Shown here piece by piece: positions 1 to 7,803 of a DNA stretch of 27,267 nucleotides. The stretch is from SBAX01 sp964646605 (lineage in GTDB: Bacteria; Planctomycetota; Phycisphaerae; UBA1845), in NCBI GenBank assembly GCA_964646605.1, contig CAZYEX010000025.1:1-27267 (forward strand). Reading direction: 5' to 3'. The notes below the pieces were generated by a model. It searched no databases. It saw nothing but the letters and a program-made list of their open reading frames with translations, and was not told the DNA's origin. How positions within the stretch are numbered: the first letter of the stretch is position 1; every line of letters starts with the position of its first letter. The translations under genes were made by a program, and so were the position numbers.

Positions 1-1
1 G

Positions 2-172
2 GTCAGCCTGCACAAAATCGCCGACCCCGACGTTCGCCGGCGGTTTCTTTCCATGCCCACGAGTTTGTTCCTGTCCTCCGGCGACGTGGACGCCCTGATC
101 GACATGGGTCGAACGCTTGTCACCTCAAGCCCCGAGTTCCAGCGCCTTCTGGCCGACCTCAAGGCACCGTGA
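2..172 (+). CDS. Patatin-like phospholipase, C-terminal end (partial)
   Basis: The frame is open from the left edge and stops with TGA at 170-172, leaving 56 residues of a gene that begins outside the window. The visible part contains MPTSLFLSSGDVDALIDMGR and then PEFQRLLADL. This resembles the extreme C-terminus of bacterial patatin-like phospholipases, where a 'lPTsf.L...dvdaLi..Gr.ll' segment follows the catalytic domain. The catalytic Ser-Asp dyad would lie upstream and cannot be checked. Patatin-like proteins are lipid acyl hydrolases. The family call is from recall of the tail motif only and is moderate. The gene converges on the leftward OmpH-like gene; no clear terminator is visible in the roughly 100 bases between them. 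Confidence 0.5.
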   Translation, partial: VSLHKIADPDVRRRFLSMPTSLFLSSGDVDALIDMGRTLVTSSPEFQRLLADLKAP

Positions 173-269
173 GCCGCCCGCAACTTCCATCCATCGCGGG
201 ACGTGAATCACGATCACCCGCGGAAGGCAATTCGCCCACACTCCGGCTTCTTCGCCATGTTCGACCGGC

Positions 270-926
270 TCACGGTTTCTTGGGTTCCGCCGGCTTGGGG
301 TTCGCTTCCTTGGGTTTGATCTGCACGGAGTCGATGGAGATCCCCGCAGCCGGGTTCGCGGATTTGTAGCGGGCGTTCAGGCGCGAGATGACTTCCTCCG
401 TCAAATCCACGCTGGGGCTCCAAAAAAGAACCTTTTGCAACAGGATGTGTTGACGGACCTGGCCGGGGGAATCGGGAATGTCCGGCGGCAGTTGATCGCT
501 GGCCAGGACGATATCAAGTCCCTTCTCCTGAGCGATTTCGCGGACGATCACTTGGATGTCGTTGAAGATGGAGCGTAGCGACTCGGCCAGCCCCCGCTCG
601 ACTTTTTGCCCTTCGGATTCGACGAACCACTGCAACTCGGCCTCCATCAGGGCGATCTCGCGGCGGCGCTTGCGGAATTCGTCGGTGCCCGGCTTGATCT
701 CCTCTTGCAGCGATTTGTTGGCCCGCTCGAGCTTGTCCTTCATCGCGTCTCGTTCCTGATTCACCCGCTTCCGCACCACGTCGAACTGCGCCTCCAACTC
801 CGACGTCTTGAGGTACTTCTCCGACACCGCCGGAATGTTGACCACCGCGATGCTCGGTGCGGCGTTGGAGTTCATCGCCGACACCGTCCAGCTTCCCGCC
901 AATGCGTACACCAGAGCGCGTTTCAT
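270..926 (-). CDS. OmpH/Skp-like periplasmic chaperone
   Basis: This 218-residue protein is predicted to be secreted: MKRALVYALAG starts a short signal peptide ending near residues 21-24 (NAAPS). It is followed by the OmpH opening strand SIAVVNIPAVSEKY, a long highly charged helical stretch (about residues 40-125, probably coiled coil), and the closing strand GLDIVLASDQ. This is the order of Skp/OmpH, the trimeric chaperone that carries outer-membrane proteins across the periplasm. The lysine/proline-rich tail (KPKEANPKPAEPKKP) is extra. The frame stays open upstream to 1283. The ATG at 926 was chosen because GGAG lies about 9 bases before it and the signal peptide begins there. In many Gram-negatives skp sits beside lpxD; here lpxD is 6 kb away and on the other strand. 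Confidence 0.85.
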   Translation of the reverse strand: MKRALVYALAGSWTVSAMNSNAAPSIAVVNIPAVSEKYLKTSELEAQFDVVRKRVNQERDAMKDKLERANKSLQEEIKPGTDEFRKRRREIALMEAELQWFVESEGQKVERGLAESLRSIFNDIQVIVREIAQEKGLDIVLASDQLPPDIPDSPGQVRQHILLQKVLFWSPSVDLTEEVISRLNARYKSANPAAGISIDSVQIKPKEANPKPAEPKKP

Positions 927-1062
927 TCTTTTGACTCTCCAAGGTCCACGGCCACCGCCTGGTTGGCCCCAACCAGGCAAGCCAATCGTACCGCAAAACG
1001 CACACATGCGCAACAAGAGTAGGGGGGGTCGTTCCCGAGCTGGAACCAGCGTTGTTTGTAGG

Positions 1063-1314
1063 CTACTCGGCGCGGAAAAAGCGGGCGCTGGTCCCGTGCG
1101 GACCCACCCCCACGCGGACGGGGCGCGAGCAGTGCGGGCAGCGTCCCTCATACTTGGAACCGTCCGGGCTGCGGTAGATTCGCGTGTAGGTTCCACAGCA
1201 CTCGAAGTGTATCCCGATCCACGGGCGGGCGCCGGATAAGTCAGAGGAGGCGTGGGACACGGACGACGGATCCACGTCCACAAGGTCGATGTGAAAGCCC
1301 GAGCCGCCGTTCAT
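1063..1314 (-). CDS. Small cysteine-motif (zinc-ribbon-like) protein
   Basis: This is an 83-residue protein with no signal peptide. Its C-terminal half carries WIGIHFECCGTYTRIYR, then CPHC, then VGPHGTSARFFRAE. The ECC plus CPHC arrangement could bind one zinc ion, like a small zinc ribbon. I recall similar uncharacterised short proteins from Planctomycetota but know no function for them. The ATG at 1314 lies 8 bases after the cyclodeaminase stop codon, fitting one transcript. An earlier in-frame start at 1362 would overlap that gene by about 40 bases. No clear Shine-Dalgarno sequence is visible for either start. The reading frame is well supported by the motif; the role is unknown. Confidence 0.7.
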   Translation of the reverse strand: MNGGSGFHIDLVDVDPSSVSHASSDLSGARPWIGIHFECCGTYTRIYRSPDGSKYEGRCPHCSRPVRVGVGPHGTSARFFRAE

Positions 1315-1322
1315 CGGGGATG

Positions 1323-1952
1323 TTATCGACGCCCCAGCGGCGGCGCCTGAAGTGCCTCGCAAACGTAGGCGGCTACGGAGGATTGGCGCCTGCCGCAGGC
1401 CGTCACGATGCAGTCGATCTCCCCGGCAAGGTGCGATCGGCGGGCAGGATCATCAAGCTCGGGCAGATTGACGTGGACCAGGTATCGGGCGGACTCGGCC
1501 GCGGAATGGGCAAGAACCGCCGCCACCCCAAGGTCGCTGAGCAAATAGCGGTTCGTTGCGGTCTTGAAGTCATCCAGCGTCGTCAGCACGTCGCCCGCCA
1601 ATGCCGCGGTTTCCAAAGGCACGGCCAACGCCCCGAGAACTGCCGTTTGAAACGCGGCGCGGTCCCCGGTGTTTTTCTTGGCCGTAGTCATCGCCGTGTA
1701 GGCAACGGCATCTTGGGTGACCAACGCACGGAAGATTTCGTCGGCCCGTGCCAAGCGCGTGGCGGCCGCGACGCCAGGATGCGATGGGGCGGGATCAGCG
1801 CTCTTGGGGCCCGAATACGCCACGACCATGCGCCCCAGCGCGCAGGCGAGCGCTCCGGCCGCCGCGGCCACGCTTCCCCCCCCCGGTGTCGGAGCACGTT
1901 CCGCCACGAGGTTGAGGAAGTCCTCGAAAGCCCTTTGCGTCAATTCGTCCAT
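1323..1952 (-). CDS. Formimidoyltetrahydrofolate cyclodeaminase-like protein
   Basis: The 209-residue protein matches the cyclodeaminase/cyclohydrolase domain (FTCD C-terminal, FchA family) over its full length. The N-terminal signature TPGGGSVAAAAGALACAL forms the folate-binding helix start, and helices follow throughout, as in this all-alpha family. FTCD cyclodeaminase turns 5-formimino-THF into 5,10-methenyl-THF and ammonia, the last folate-linked step of histidine breakdown. Bacterial stand-alone members can instead act as methenyl-THF cyclohydrolases, and sequence alone does not separate the two. There is no fused formiminotransferase domain. It lies 45 bases after the CorC-like gene. 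Histidine ammonia-lyase is encoded far off at 24982-26562, so a role in histidine catabolism is plausible but not shown by local context. Confidence 0.85.
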   Translation of the reverse strand: MDELTQRAFEDFLNLVAERAPTPGGGSVAAAAGALACALGRMVVAYSGPKSADPAPSHPGVAAATRLARADEIFRALVTQDAVAYTAMTTAKKNTGDRAAFQTAVLGALAVPLETAALAGDVLTTLDDFKTATNRYLLSDLGVAAVLAHSAAESARYLVHVNLPELDDPARRSHLAGEIDCIVTACGRRQSSVAAYVCEALQAPPLGRR

Positions 1953-1997
1953 GCCATCGTTCTTGACCGAGCGCGGTTCCCGGCGCGCACCGCTCGG

Positions 1998-2990
1998 TTA
2001 GCTCATCCTACCCAATTCTCCGACAACTTCCTCCAGAAGGTCCCGAACCGTGACCAGCCCGACCATCCGGCCCGCGGGATCGACCACCGCCGCCAGCTCC
2101 GAACCCGAGCGCCGCATGGCCGCGATCGCCGCCGCCGCCGTCGAATGCGCCGCCAGCGTGGTGATCGGGTGCATGCCCTGCGCCACCGTCGTCCATCCCT
2201 CAGAGCGTAATAGTTCGTCGAGCTTGACCATCCCGATCACTTCCCAGGGTTTGGGACCATGGACGGGGAGTCGCGCGAACGCCGCGGTCCGCCCCAGGCG
2301 GCGAACCTCCTCCATGCCCGCGTGCATGGACACGCTCACCACGCGATGGAAGGGAACCATGACCTTGCGAACCGGCGTTTCGGAGAGTCCCACGACGCGG
2401 TCGATGAGATCGGATTGGTGTTCGCCGTGGGTCTGTCCCGCCAGCGCCTCCTGGAGCAGCATGGCCACTCGCCGCTTGGGAGGCGTGGACGCACGGTACG
2501 CAGCCGCAGCGCCGAAACCTCGGTTCGCCAGCCCCGTGATCCAGGTCAGCAGCGCCACGACCCCAAGGGCGCGGAATGCCAACTCGGCCGCACGCAACAG
2601 CACGCTGATGCGCAGCATGAACGTGTCCGCATAACGCTGGAAAAGGTTCTTCGGGACCACCTCGCAGAACACAAACACCACGGGCGTGGTCAGCAGAACG
2701 GTGTACAACTCCGTGTCCACGGGATCGATGGCGACCAGGCGGCTGAACAGCAGGGCGATGCAGGTGGTGAGCAGATAGTGCATAAGGTTCGTGCCGCTCA
2801 GCGTCACCGCCAGGGCGCTCTGCTCGTCCTCGAGCCATCGGGACAGGCGCACGGCGCGGACGTCGCCGCGTTGCACGCCCAGAAGCAGTCGCAGACGGTT
2901 CTGGCAATACAGTCCGGTCTCGGCTCCGGAGAAGAGCGCCGCCCCGAGGAGGCTGGCGAGGGCCGCAGCCAGGATCAGCGCGTCGGTCAT
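1998..2990 (-). CDS. CNNM/CorC-type membrane protein, second of a tandem pair
   Basis: This 330-residue protein has an N-terminal DUF21/CNNM transmembrane domain (about residues 1-170) with the family motif SGAETGLYCQNR, and further hydrophobic helices around 65-150. A cytoplasmic CBS pair follows (about 195-325, with VRKVMVPFHRVVSVS and MVGLVTVRDLLEEVVGELG). The CorC_HlyC C-terminal domain present in its neighbour is missing, so this is a shorter version. Family members are linked to magnesium/cobalt or sodium-coupled magnesium transport; the old 'hemolysin' label is historical. The start ATG overlaps the stop of the upstream gene (ATGA at 2987-2990), which implies translational coupling and perhaps a heteromeric pair. 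The substrate cannot be read from the sequence. Confidence 0.88.
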   Translation of the reverse strand: MTDALILAAALASLLGAALFSGAETGLYCQNRLRLLLGVQRGDVRAVRLSRWLEDEQSALAVTLSGTNLMHYLLTTCIALLFSRLVAIDPVDTELYTVLLTTPVVFVFCEVVPKNLFQRYADTFMLRISVLLRAAELAFRALGVVALLTWITGLANRGFGAAAAYRASTPPKRRVAMLLQEALAGQTHGEHQSDLIDRVVGLSETPVRKVMVPFHRVVSVSMHAGMEEVRRLGRTAAFARLPVHGPKPWEVIGMVKLDELLRSEGWTTVAQGMHPITTLAAHSTAAAAIAAMRRSGSELAAVVDPAGRMVGLVTVRDLLEEVVGELGRMS

Positions 2991-4234
2991 ACCCCACTCT
3001 CCTGCCCGTTGGGCTCCGCGTCGCGGTGGAGCAGGACCCGATCGATCCGCCGTCGATGCACCGACTCCACGGTGAGGGTGAGGTTGCGGACGCGTACCAC
3101 CTCTCCCCGCCGGGGAAGTCTGCCCAGCTTGGAAAGGATCAAACCGGCCAGGGTATCGACGTGACGACTAATCTCGCCGACCCCGAAGCGTTCCGCCCAA
3201 TCGCGGACGCTGAGGTCGCCGTCCAGTAAATAGGTGTTGTCGTCGATCCGTTCCGTCGGCGCCTTGGAATGAGGAGCTTCGGATTCCGGCAAATCCCCCA
3301 CGATCCACTCGACCACGTCGTCCACCGTGACCAACCCGGACGTCCCGCCGTACTCGTCCACCACCACCGCGAAGTGACTCTTGTCCCCGCGGAAATGCTG
3401 GACCACTTGGGCAAGGTTGATCTGCTCGGGAACGAAGCGAGCCGGCCGCAACAACGAGTGAATCGCCGCCGCCGGATGGAGCAAGACGTCGCGGGCCACG
3501 ATCACTCCGCGCACGTCGTCCAGGTCCCGCCCGCACACCGGCAGAATCCGCCGCCGCGAGGAGCGGATGGTGTTCAACCGTTGTCGCGGGCCGTCGGAAA
3601 GTCGTAGGAACTCGATGTCCACGCGCGGCGTCATGACCTCGCGGACCGACGCCTCCGGCAGAGCGACGATGGATTGCAGAAGTTCGTTCTCCGTGGTGTC
3701 GATGTGCCCGGCCCGCGCCGAGTGTTCCACCAGCAACGTCAACTCCTCCAGGTCCACCGTGACGGGCGGCGCTGTCGCCGGGGCCAAGAGGCGGGTGAGC
3801 GGATCGACAAGGAGTTTGGACAGAATCCATACCAACAGTCCAAGCAAGGACTGCAAGGCGCTGATGATCCCGGCGGCCGACGGCGCCAGCGAGCGGGCGT
3901 TCCCCAGGGCGACGGCCTTGGGCACCAGCTCCCCCAGAATGATGATCGCAAAGAGCGAACCCACGCCCGCAATCGTCGCCAGCGCCGCGGAAAGACTTTG
4001 GAATGCGACAAACGATACCGCGTAGAAAGTGATGTTCAACGCCGTGTTGGAGATCAACACGGTCATCAAGACCCGATGCGGATGCTGCATCAACGACCAG
4101 GCGCGATGCTTCAGACCCGTTCCGCCCCCGCGGAACTCGTGCAGAGTCTGACGATTGAGACCGAAGAGCGCCGTCTCACAAGCGGAAACGACGCCCGAAC
4201 CGATCAACAAGAACAAGAGGGCCAGCCAGATCAT
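2987..4234 (-). CDS. CNNM/CorC-type (HlyC/CorC) membrane protein, first of a tandem pair
   Basis: The 415-residue protein shows the full family layout. A DUF21 transmembrane domain (about 1-175) opens with SACETALFGLNRQTL. Two CBS domains follow (about 195-325, with VREVMTPRVDIEFL and the DEYGGTSGLVTVDDVVE signature). The C-terminal CorC_HlyC domain (about 335-405) contains DGDLSVRDWAERFG and a GEVVRV strand. CBS pairs bind adenine nucleotides in related proteins and gate transport in CNNM/CorC systems (Mg2+ or Co2+ efflux). It starts 10 bases after the oleA-like gene ends and overlaps the next CNNM gene by four bases, so the three are probably cotranscribed. No strong Shine-Dalgarno sequence is visible, which fits coupling to the upstream gene. 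Confidence 0.9.
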   Translation of the reverse strand: MIWLALLFLLIGSGVVSACETALFGLNRQTLHEFRGGGTGLKHRAWSLMQHPHRVLMTVLISNTALNITFYAVSFVAFQSLSAALATIAGVGSLFAIIILGELVPKAVALGNARSLAPSAAGIISALQSLLGLLVWILSKLLVDPLTRLLAPATAPPVTVDLEELTLLVEHSARAGHIDTTENELLQSIVALPEASVREVMTPRVDIEFLRLSDGPRQRLNTIRSSRRRILPVCGRDLDDVRGVIVARDVLLHPAAAIHSLLRPARFVPEQINLAQVVQHFRGDKSHFAVVVDEYGGTSGLVTVDDVVEWIVGDLPESEAPHSKAPTERIDDNTYLLDGDLSVRDWAERFGVGEISRHVDTLAGLILSKLGRLPRRGEVVRVRNLTLTVESVHRRRIDRVLLHRDAEPNGQESGV

Positions 4235-4244
4235 CGCGGCGGCG

Positions 4245-5294
4245 CTACCAACGAGCCCCCAGCATGACGCAACTCAATCCGCTGCCGATGCCCAGCATGG
4301 CAATGTTCGCCCCAGAGCGCGGCGGATCACGCTCCACGCCCATAGCCATCGTCAAGGGCAGGGACACCGACCCCACGTTGCCCAGAAACTCGAACGTCGA
4401 GAAGTCGTTGGCGGCGTCCAGACCGAGCGTTTCATAGAGCCGATCGCGATGGGCGGCCCCGACTTGATGGCAGTACGCATGATCGACCGCCTCCGCGCTC
4501 CAATCCAGTGTCTCCTTGAATTCTTTCCAAGTATCCGCGGCCAGCGCACATCCCCCCTCCAACAGCGTCTCCGCGTCCGTGTTCATGCTCATCGCTGCTT
4601 TGGCGTTGAACCCCGTGTCGGCGCTCCCTCGGCACAAGTCGTTGTGGTGCGTCGCGCTGCGCACTACCCCGCCGAGCAAGCGATGCTCCGACTGCGCCAC
4701 CGACTCGTGAGTCATCACCACCGCCACCGCGCCGGAGCCGATGGTGAGCGACGCGAAGGCCGTCTTCAGGTCTTGCCTGGTGAGGTTGCGGGCCTTGAGA
4801 AGTTGTTGAATCGTCGTTTGCACGAGCTGCCGGCTGCTCTCCCCGGCCACGATCAACCCGCGCTTCACCTGACCCAGCTCAATCATGTTGGCCAGCGAGA
4901 TCATGCCGTTCAGGAACCCCAGGCAGGCGTTGGAAATATCATAGAGCATGGACCGCGCGGGCAGACCCAGGTTGTCGTGGACCACGCTGGCCGTCGCGGG
5001 CTCCAGAAAATCACGCGAAACCGACGTGTGCAGCAGACATTCCACCTGTTCGGGCGCCACACCGGATTTCTCCAGCGCTCGGCGACCCGCCGTGGTGCTC
5101 GCGTCACTGGGCAACGTCGATTCATCCCAGAACCGACGCTCGCGGATTCCGGTCATCAGTTCCAAGCGGCCCTCGTGCAGCCCAAACCGCTCGTACACCG
5201 GGGCCAGCTCCCGCTCCAATTCCGTCGAAGTGACCACCTGCTCCGGCAGGGCGTAGCCGAAGGCCTCGAGAATCACGTGTCGGAAACTCAGCAT
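4245..5294 (-). CDS. OleA-like thiolase / 3-oxoacyl-ACP synthase III family
   Basis: This 349-residue condensing enzyme of the KAS III (FabH-like) superfamily has the active-site cysteine in SNACLGFLNG (C124), histidine in CHQVGAAH (H276) and asparagine in LGNVGSVSLP (N306). It also has a glutamate in FLEPATA (E98) exactly 26 residues before the cysteine. In Xanthomonas OleA the catalytic Glu117 lies 26 residues before Cys143, and His285/Asn315 are 30 apart, as here. OleA performs head-to-head Claisen condensation of two fatty acyl-CoAs to a beta-keto acid, the first step of long-chain olefin synthesis. OleB, C and D are not in this window. The ATG at 5294 is preceded by GGAAGGA at good spacing; the frame extends further upstream without support. 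A FabH role is possible but the glutamate favours OleA. Confidence 0.8.
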   Translation of the reverse strand: MLSFRHVILEAFGYALPEQVVTSTELERELAPVYERFGLHEGRLELMTGIRERRFWDESTLPSDASTTAGRRALEKSGVAPEQVECLLHTSVSRDFLEPATASVVHDNLGLPARSMLYDISNACLGFLNGMISLANMIELGQVKRGLIVAGESSRQLVQTTIQQLLKARNLTRQDLKTAFASLTIGSGAVAVVMTHESVAQSEHRLLGGVVRSATHHNDLCRGSADTGFNAKAAMSMNTDAETLLEGGCALAADTWKEFKETLDWSAEAVDHAYCHQVGAAHRDRLYETLGLDAANDFSTFEFLGNVGSVSLPLTMAMGVERDPPRSGANIAMLGIGSGLSCVMLGARW

Positions 5295-5345
5295 GGCATC
5301 CTTCCACTCGCCCGGTATCCGTAAACCGTTTGGGCGTCGCGGGTT

Positions 5346-5351
5346 ATTATA
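5346..5351 (-). promoter_or_regulatory. Candidate -10 box for the oleA-like operon
   Basis: Read leftward, the sequence gives a perfect TATAAT about 50 bases before the ATG at 5294. No good -35 hexamer lies 16-18 bases further upstream, so this is only a candidate. It is in the only space (5295-5550) between the leftward operon and the rightward metalloprotease gene, where a promoter for each is expected. Confidence 0.3.
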
Positions 5352-5550
5352 GGGACTTCCGCTTCCCTGGGGATGGGTCCGCAAAAACGCAGGTTGTCGC
5401 CTTCCCGCGCTAGTCCCTTAACCCACCCGGGCCGGATCACCACCCTATTGACTTTCACCCGCCGCCCCCCCAACAATAAACAGCGGTCAGAATCCACGGC
5501 GGGCGGCTAGCCAGACCTGCCCGTCCACCACCGCCCGAGGAGGCGAGAAG

Positions 5551-6360
5551 CTGAAGCGGTTCCTGGTTCCATCTTTTGTCCGCGGTTGGTCCGTGTCGAC
5601 GGCAGCGGTTGGCTGCGCGCTCCTCCTTCCGGGTTGCGGGAACACACTCGCCGACCCCACCACCAATGCGACACTGTTCGTCGCTGATTGCAGCAACTCC
5701 GGCGAGCCGGCCCAGGCGAGCGACGTCGTGGTTCTCGATTGGACCGGCGGAAACAGCGACATCTTTCCCGACTTGGACCTGCCCGAGCTCGATCTGAGCG
5801 CCTTTGCAACTCTCGATGGCGGAACCCTCGCCGACGACGTGGAAGGCTTCCGTGAGACCGTCCGATCCCAAGTAGCGCGGACGCTTTGCGATTTTCCCGA
5901 CGTTGCCGTCGCCGTCCGCACCGGCGAGGGGCCCTCCGAAACGCCGGTCAGCACCGTCTACGTCGCCCACCTAGAGTCACCTCGGTATCACGGGCAAATC
6001 GGCGAGGGACACTACGATGTCTGCAACATCGAGCACGACAACGAAGCCGTCCTCTTCGGCCGTGAATTTCTCTACCTGGGCGGACCCTACACCGTGGACG
6101 AATGGGCCGTCATGTTCGCCAACGTCATCGCCCACGAGATCGGGCACATGGTCGGCTACGGCCACGTGGAGCGCGGCGACTCCGCCGACGCCGAGCACAG
6201 CCTGTTCGCCGAGCTCATGCTCGCCTCCCACACCCTCGACGAACTTCTGAGCGAACAGCGCTTCCTCTCCCCTCAGACCAACTGCCCCGAAGACACCGCC
6301 CGCCAGCGCCGCGCCGAAGACCCCGGCCCCTTCCTCTGCGGCCCGGTCCGCGCCGAATAA
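5551..6360 (+). CDS. Lipoprotein metalloprotease with metzincin-type zinc motif (CTG start likely)
   Basis: The protein carries HEIGHMVGYGH, the extended HExxHxxGxxH zinc site of metzincin proteases, at residues 195-205 of a 269-residue product. From CTG at 5551 the N-terminus reads as a lipoprotein signal: KRF, a hydrophobic stretch, and LLPGC as the lipobox. GAGGAGG lies 7 bases before this CTG. The frame has no ATG, GTG or TTG between the upstream stop (5509) and the CTG. The next candidate, GTG at 5593, would give 255 residues with a shortened signal lacking the basic start. A nearby methionine (ELMLAS) might be the Met-turn. Substrate is unknown; surface or periplasmic proteolysis is the likely role. 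It stands alone, upstream of lpxD by about 400 bases. Confidence 0.75.
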   Translation: MKRFLVPSFVRGWSVSTAAVGCALLLPGCGNTLADPTTNATLFVADCSNSGEPAQASDVVVLDWTGGNSDIFPDLDLPELDLSAFATLDGGTLADDVEGFRETVRSQVARTLCDFPDVAVAVRTGEGPSETPVSTVYVAHLESPRYHGQIGEGHYDVCNIEHDNEAVLFGREFLYLGGPYTVDEWAVMFANVIAHEIGHMVGYGHVERGDSADAEHSLFAELMLASHTLDELLSEQRFLSPQTNCPEDTARQRRAEDPGPFLCGPVRAE

Positions 6361-6756
6361 GCCTATCCCCTACCCGTCGCCGACCCGAACACCCGACCCG
6401 CAAGCGCCAGCGACCGGTGTCGATGTTCGGAACCGCGACCGCCTGCCCTTTATGCGAAACGTCAAGGGTAACGGAGCGGTGTTGAACCAATGCGGAATGG
6501 CGAGGATCAAATCCAAAGGACATGCAGAGCGTGGAGCGGAAGCGACACGACAATCCCGACCGCGTTGGGTACGGGCGAGTCTCTATTGCCCAACACGCAA
6601 TTCGCGTAATGTTAGCTCCGCAGCGTCCTGTAAGGACGCGCGACCCTATCGGCGGGTACCAGGCTTGACCGCCCGGTCCCGTCGTCGGCCCGCGGCCTAA
6701 TTCGAACAACGTCAGATCATTGCAGTTTCGGCCCAGGCGAGGCACACTTACACGTT
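6361..6756. other. Intergenic stretch upstream of lpxD, no gene seen
   Basis: About 400 bases separate the metalloprotease from lpxD. Short open frames on both strands look like random high-GC frames with no recognisable motif. No tRNA-like T-arm, strong promoter pair or U-tract terminator was found by eye. It presumably contains the lpxD promoter. Confidence 0.4.
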
Positions 6757-7803
6757 GTGGAGCTAACCTACACAGTCGAGCAGCTTGCGCAGCTCGTGGG
6801 CGGCGTCCTGCGCGGGGACGGCGCAGCCGTCGTTCGCGGGGTGGGTGAAGTCTCCAAGGCCAAGTCCGACCAGGTCGCCTGGGTCTCGCGCGATGGCTAT
6901 GCAGCCGCGCTTCCCGCCAGCCGGGCAGGGGTGGTCCTGGTGCCGACGGGATTCGGACCCACGCCCATGCCCGCAATCCTCTGCGATAACATCGAACGAT
7001 CCGTGGCCCGCCTGCTCGCGGCGTTCGCCCCCATGACACCGCGCCCCGACCCCGGCGTGCATCCCACGGCCGTCGTCCATCCGTCGGCCCGCATCGCCGC
7101 CGACGCCGCCATCGGGCCTTACGTCGTGGTTGACGCCGACGCCCGCGTCGGGTCGCGCTGTGCGCTGCACGCCGGCGTCTTCATCGGACGCGGAACCACC
7201 CTCGGCGACGATTGCGAAATCCTCCCTCACGTCGTCATCCTCCACGGATGCAGTTTGGGCCACCGCGTAGTGATCCACCCCAATGCCGTCATCGGCGGCG
7301 ACGGTTTCGGATACTTCTTCGACGAAGGCCGACACCACAAGATTCCGCACATCGGAGGGGTGGTCATTGAGGATGACGTCGAAATCGGGGCCTGCTCCTG
7401 CATCGACCGATCCAAATTCGGCAACACCGTCGTGGGACGGGGCACCAAAATTGATAACCTCGTCCAAGTCGCCCATAATGTCCGCATCGGTCACCACTGC
7501 GTATTGGTGGCGACCAGCGGGATCGCCGGAAGCTCATCCGTGGGCGACTACGTCGTTCTTGGCGGCGGCGCGGCGATCCTCGACAACGTGGCGGTGGGGG
7601 AGGGGGCGCGTTTGGCGGCTTGGTCCCTGGCGGACAAGGATGTCCCCGCTGGGGTGACGGTTTCCGGAGAGCCGGCCCGCGACCACCGACAGGAGCTTCG
7701 CGAGCGAGCCTTGGTCCGGCGCTTGCCGAAGATGGTCGAGCGGATGAAGGACCTTCTACGTCGGGTGGAACAACTTGAGGCCTCAACACACCATCGCCCG
7801 TGA
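6757..7803 (+). CDS. lpxD: UDP-3-O-(3-hydroxyacyl)glucosamine N-acyltransferase
   Basis: The 348-residue protein has the LpxD layout: an N-terminal uridine-binding domain (about 1-95), then a left-handed beta-helix of hexapeptide repeats (about 100-300, e.g. HPSARIAADAAIGPYV), then a C-terminal helix (about 315-345). The family stretch HKIPHIGGVVIEDDVEIG is present, as is the catalytic histidine in VQVAHNVRIG (H240, corresponding to His239 of E. coli). LpxD transfers a 3-hydroxyacyl chain from ACP to the 2-amino group of UDP-3-O-acylglucosamine in lipid A synthesis. The start is GTG at 6757; no good Shine-Dalgarno sequence is visible. Its last 29 bases overlap the start of lpxC/fabZ, so the two are translated from one message. 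Confidence 0.95.
   Translation: MELTYTVEQLAQLVGGVLRGDGAAVVRGVGEVSKAKSDQVAWVSRDGYAAALPASRAGVVLVPTGFGPTPMPAILCDNIERSVARLLAAFAPMTPRPDPGVHPTAVVHPSARIAADAAIGPYVVVDADARVGSRCALHAGVFIGRGTTLGDDCEILPHVVILHGCSLGHRVVIHPNAVIGGDGFGYFFDEGRHHKIPHIGGVVIEDDVEIGACSCIDRSKFGNTVVGRGTKIDNLVQVAHNVRIGHHCVLVATSGIAGSSSVGDYVVLGGGAAILDNVAVGEGARLAAWSLADKDVPAGVTVSGEPARDHRQELRERALVRRLPKMVERMKDLLRRVEQLEASTHHRP

Noticed and set aside
927..1283. N-terminal extension of the OmpH-like gene
   Set aside because: The frame is open, but the upstream translation is non-conserved and overlaps the small cysteine protein. The signal peptide and ribosome-binding site place the start at 926.
4155..5324. Rightward open frame of 389 codons opposite the oleA-like gene
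   Set aside because: Composition is arginine/histidine/glutamine-rich shadow sequence, and the opposite strand encodes a clear thiolase with all catalytic residues.
6500..6530. tRNA-like T-arm (GATCAAATCC)
   Set aside because: No five-base T-stem, acceptor stem or anticodon arm could be built around it.
6215..7039. Leftward open frame spanning the lpxD upstream region
   Set aside because: It overlaps both the metalloprotease end and the lpxD start, is arginine-rich and has no motif, ribosome-binding site or signal peptide.
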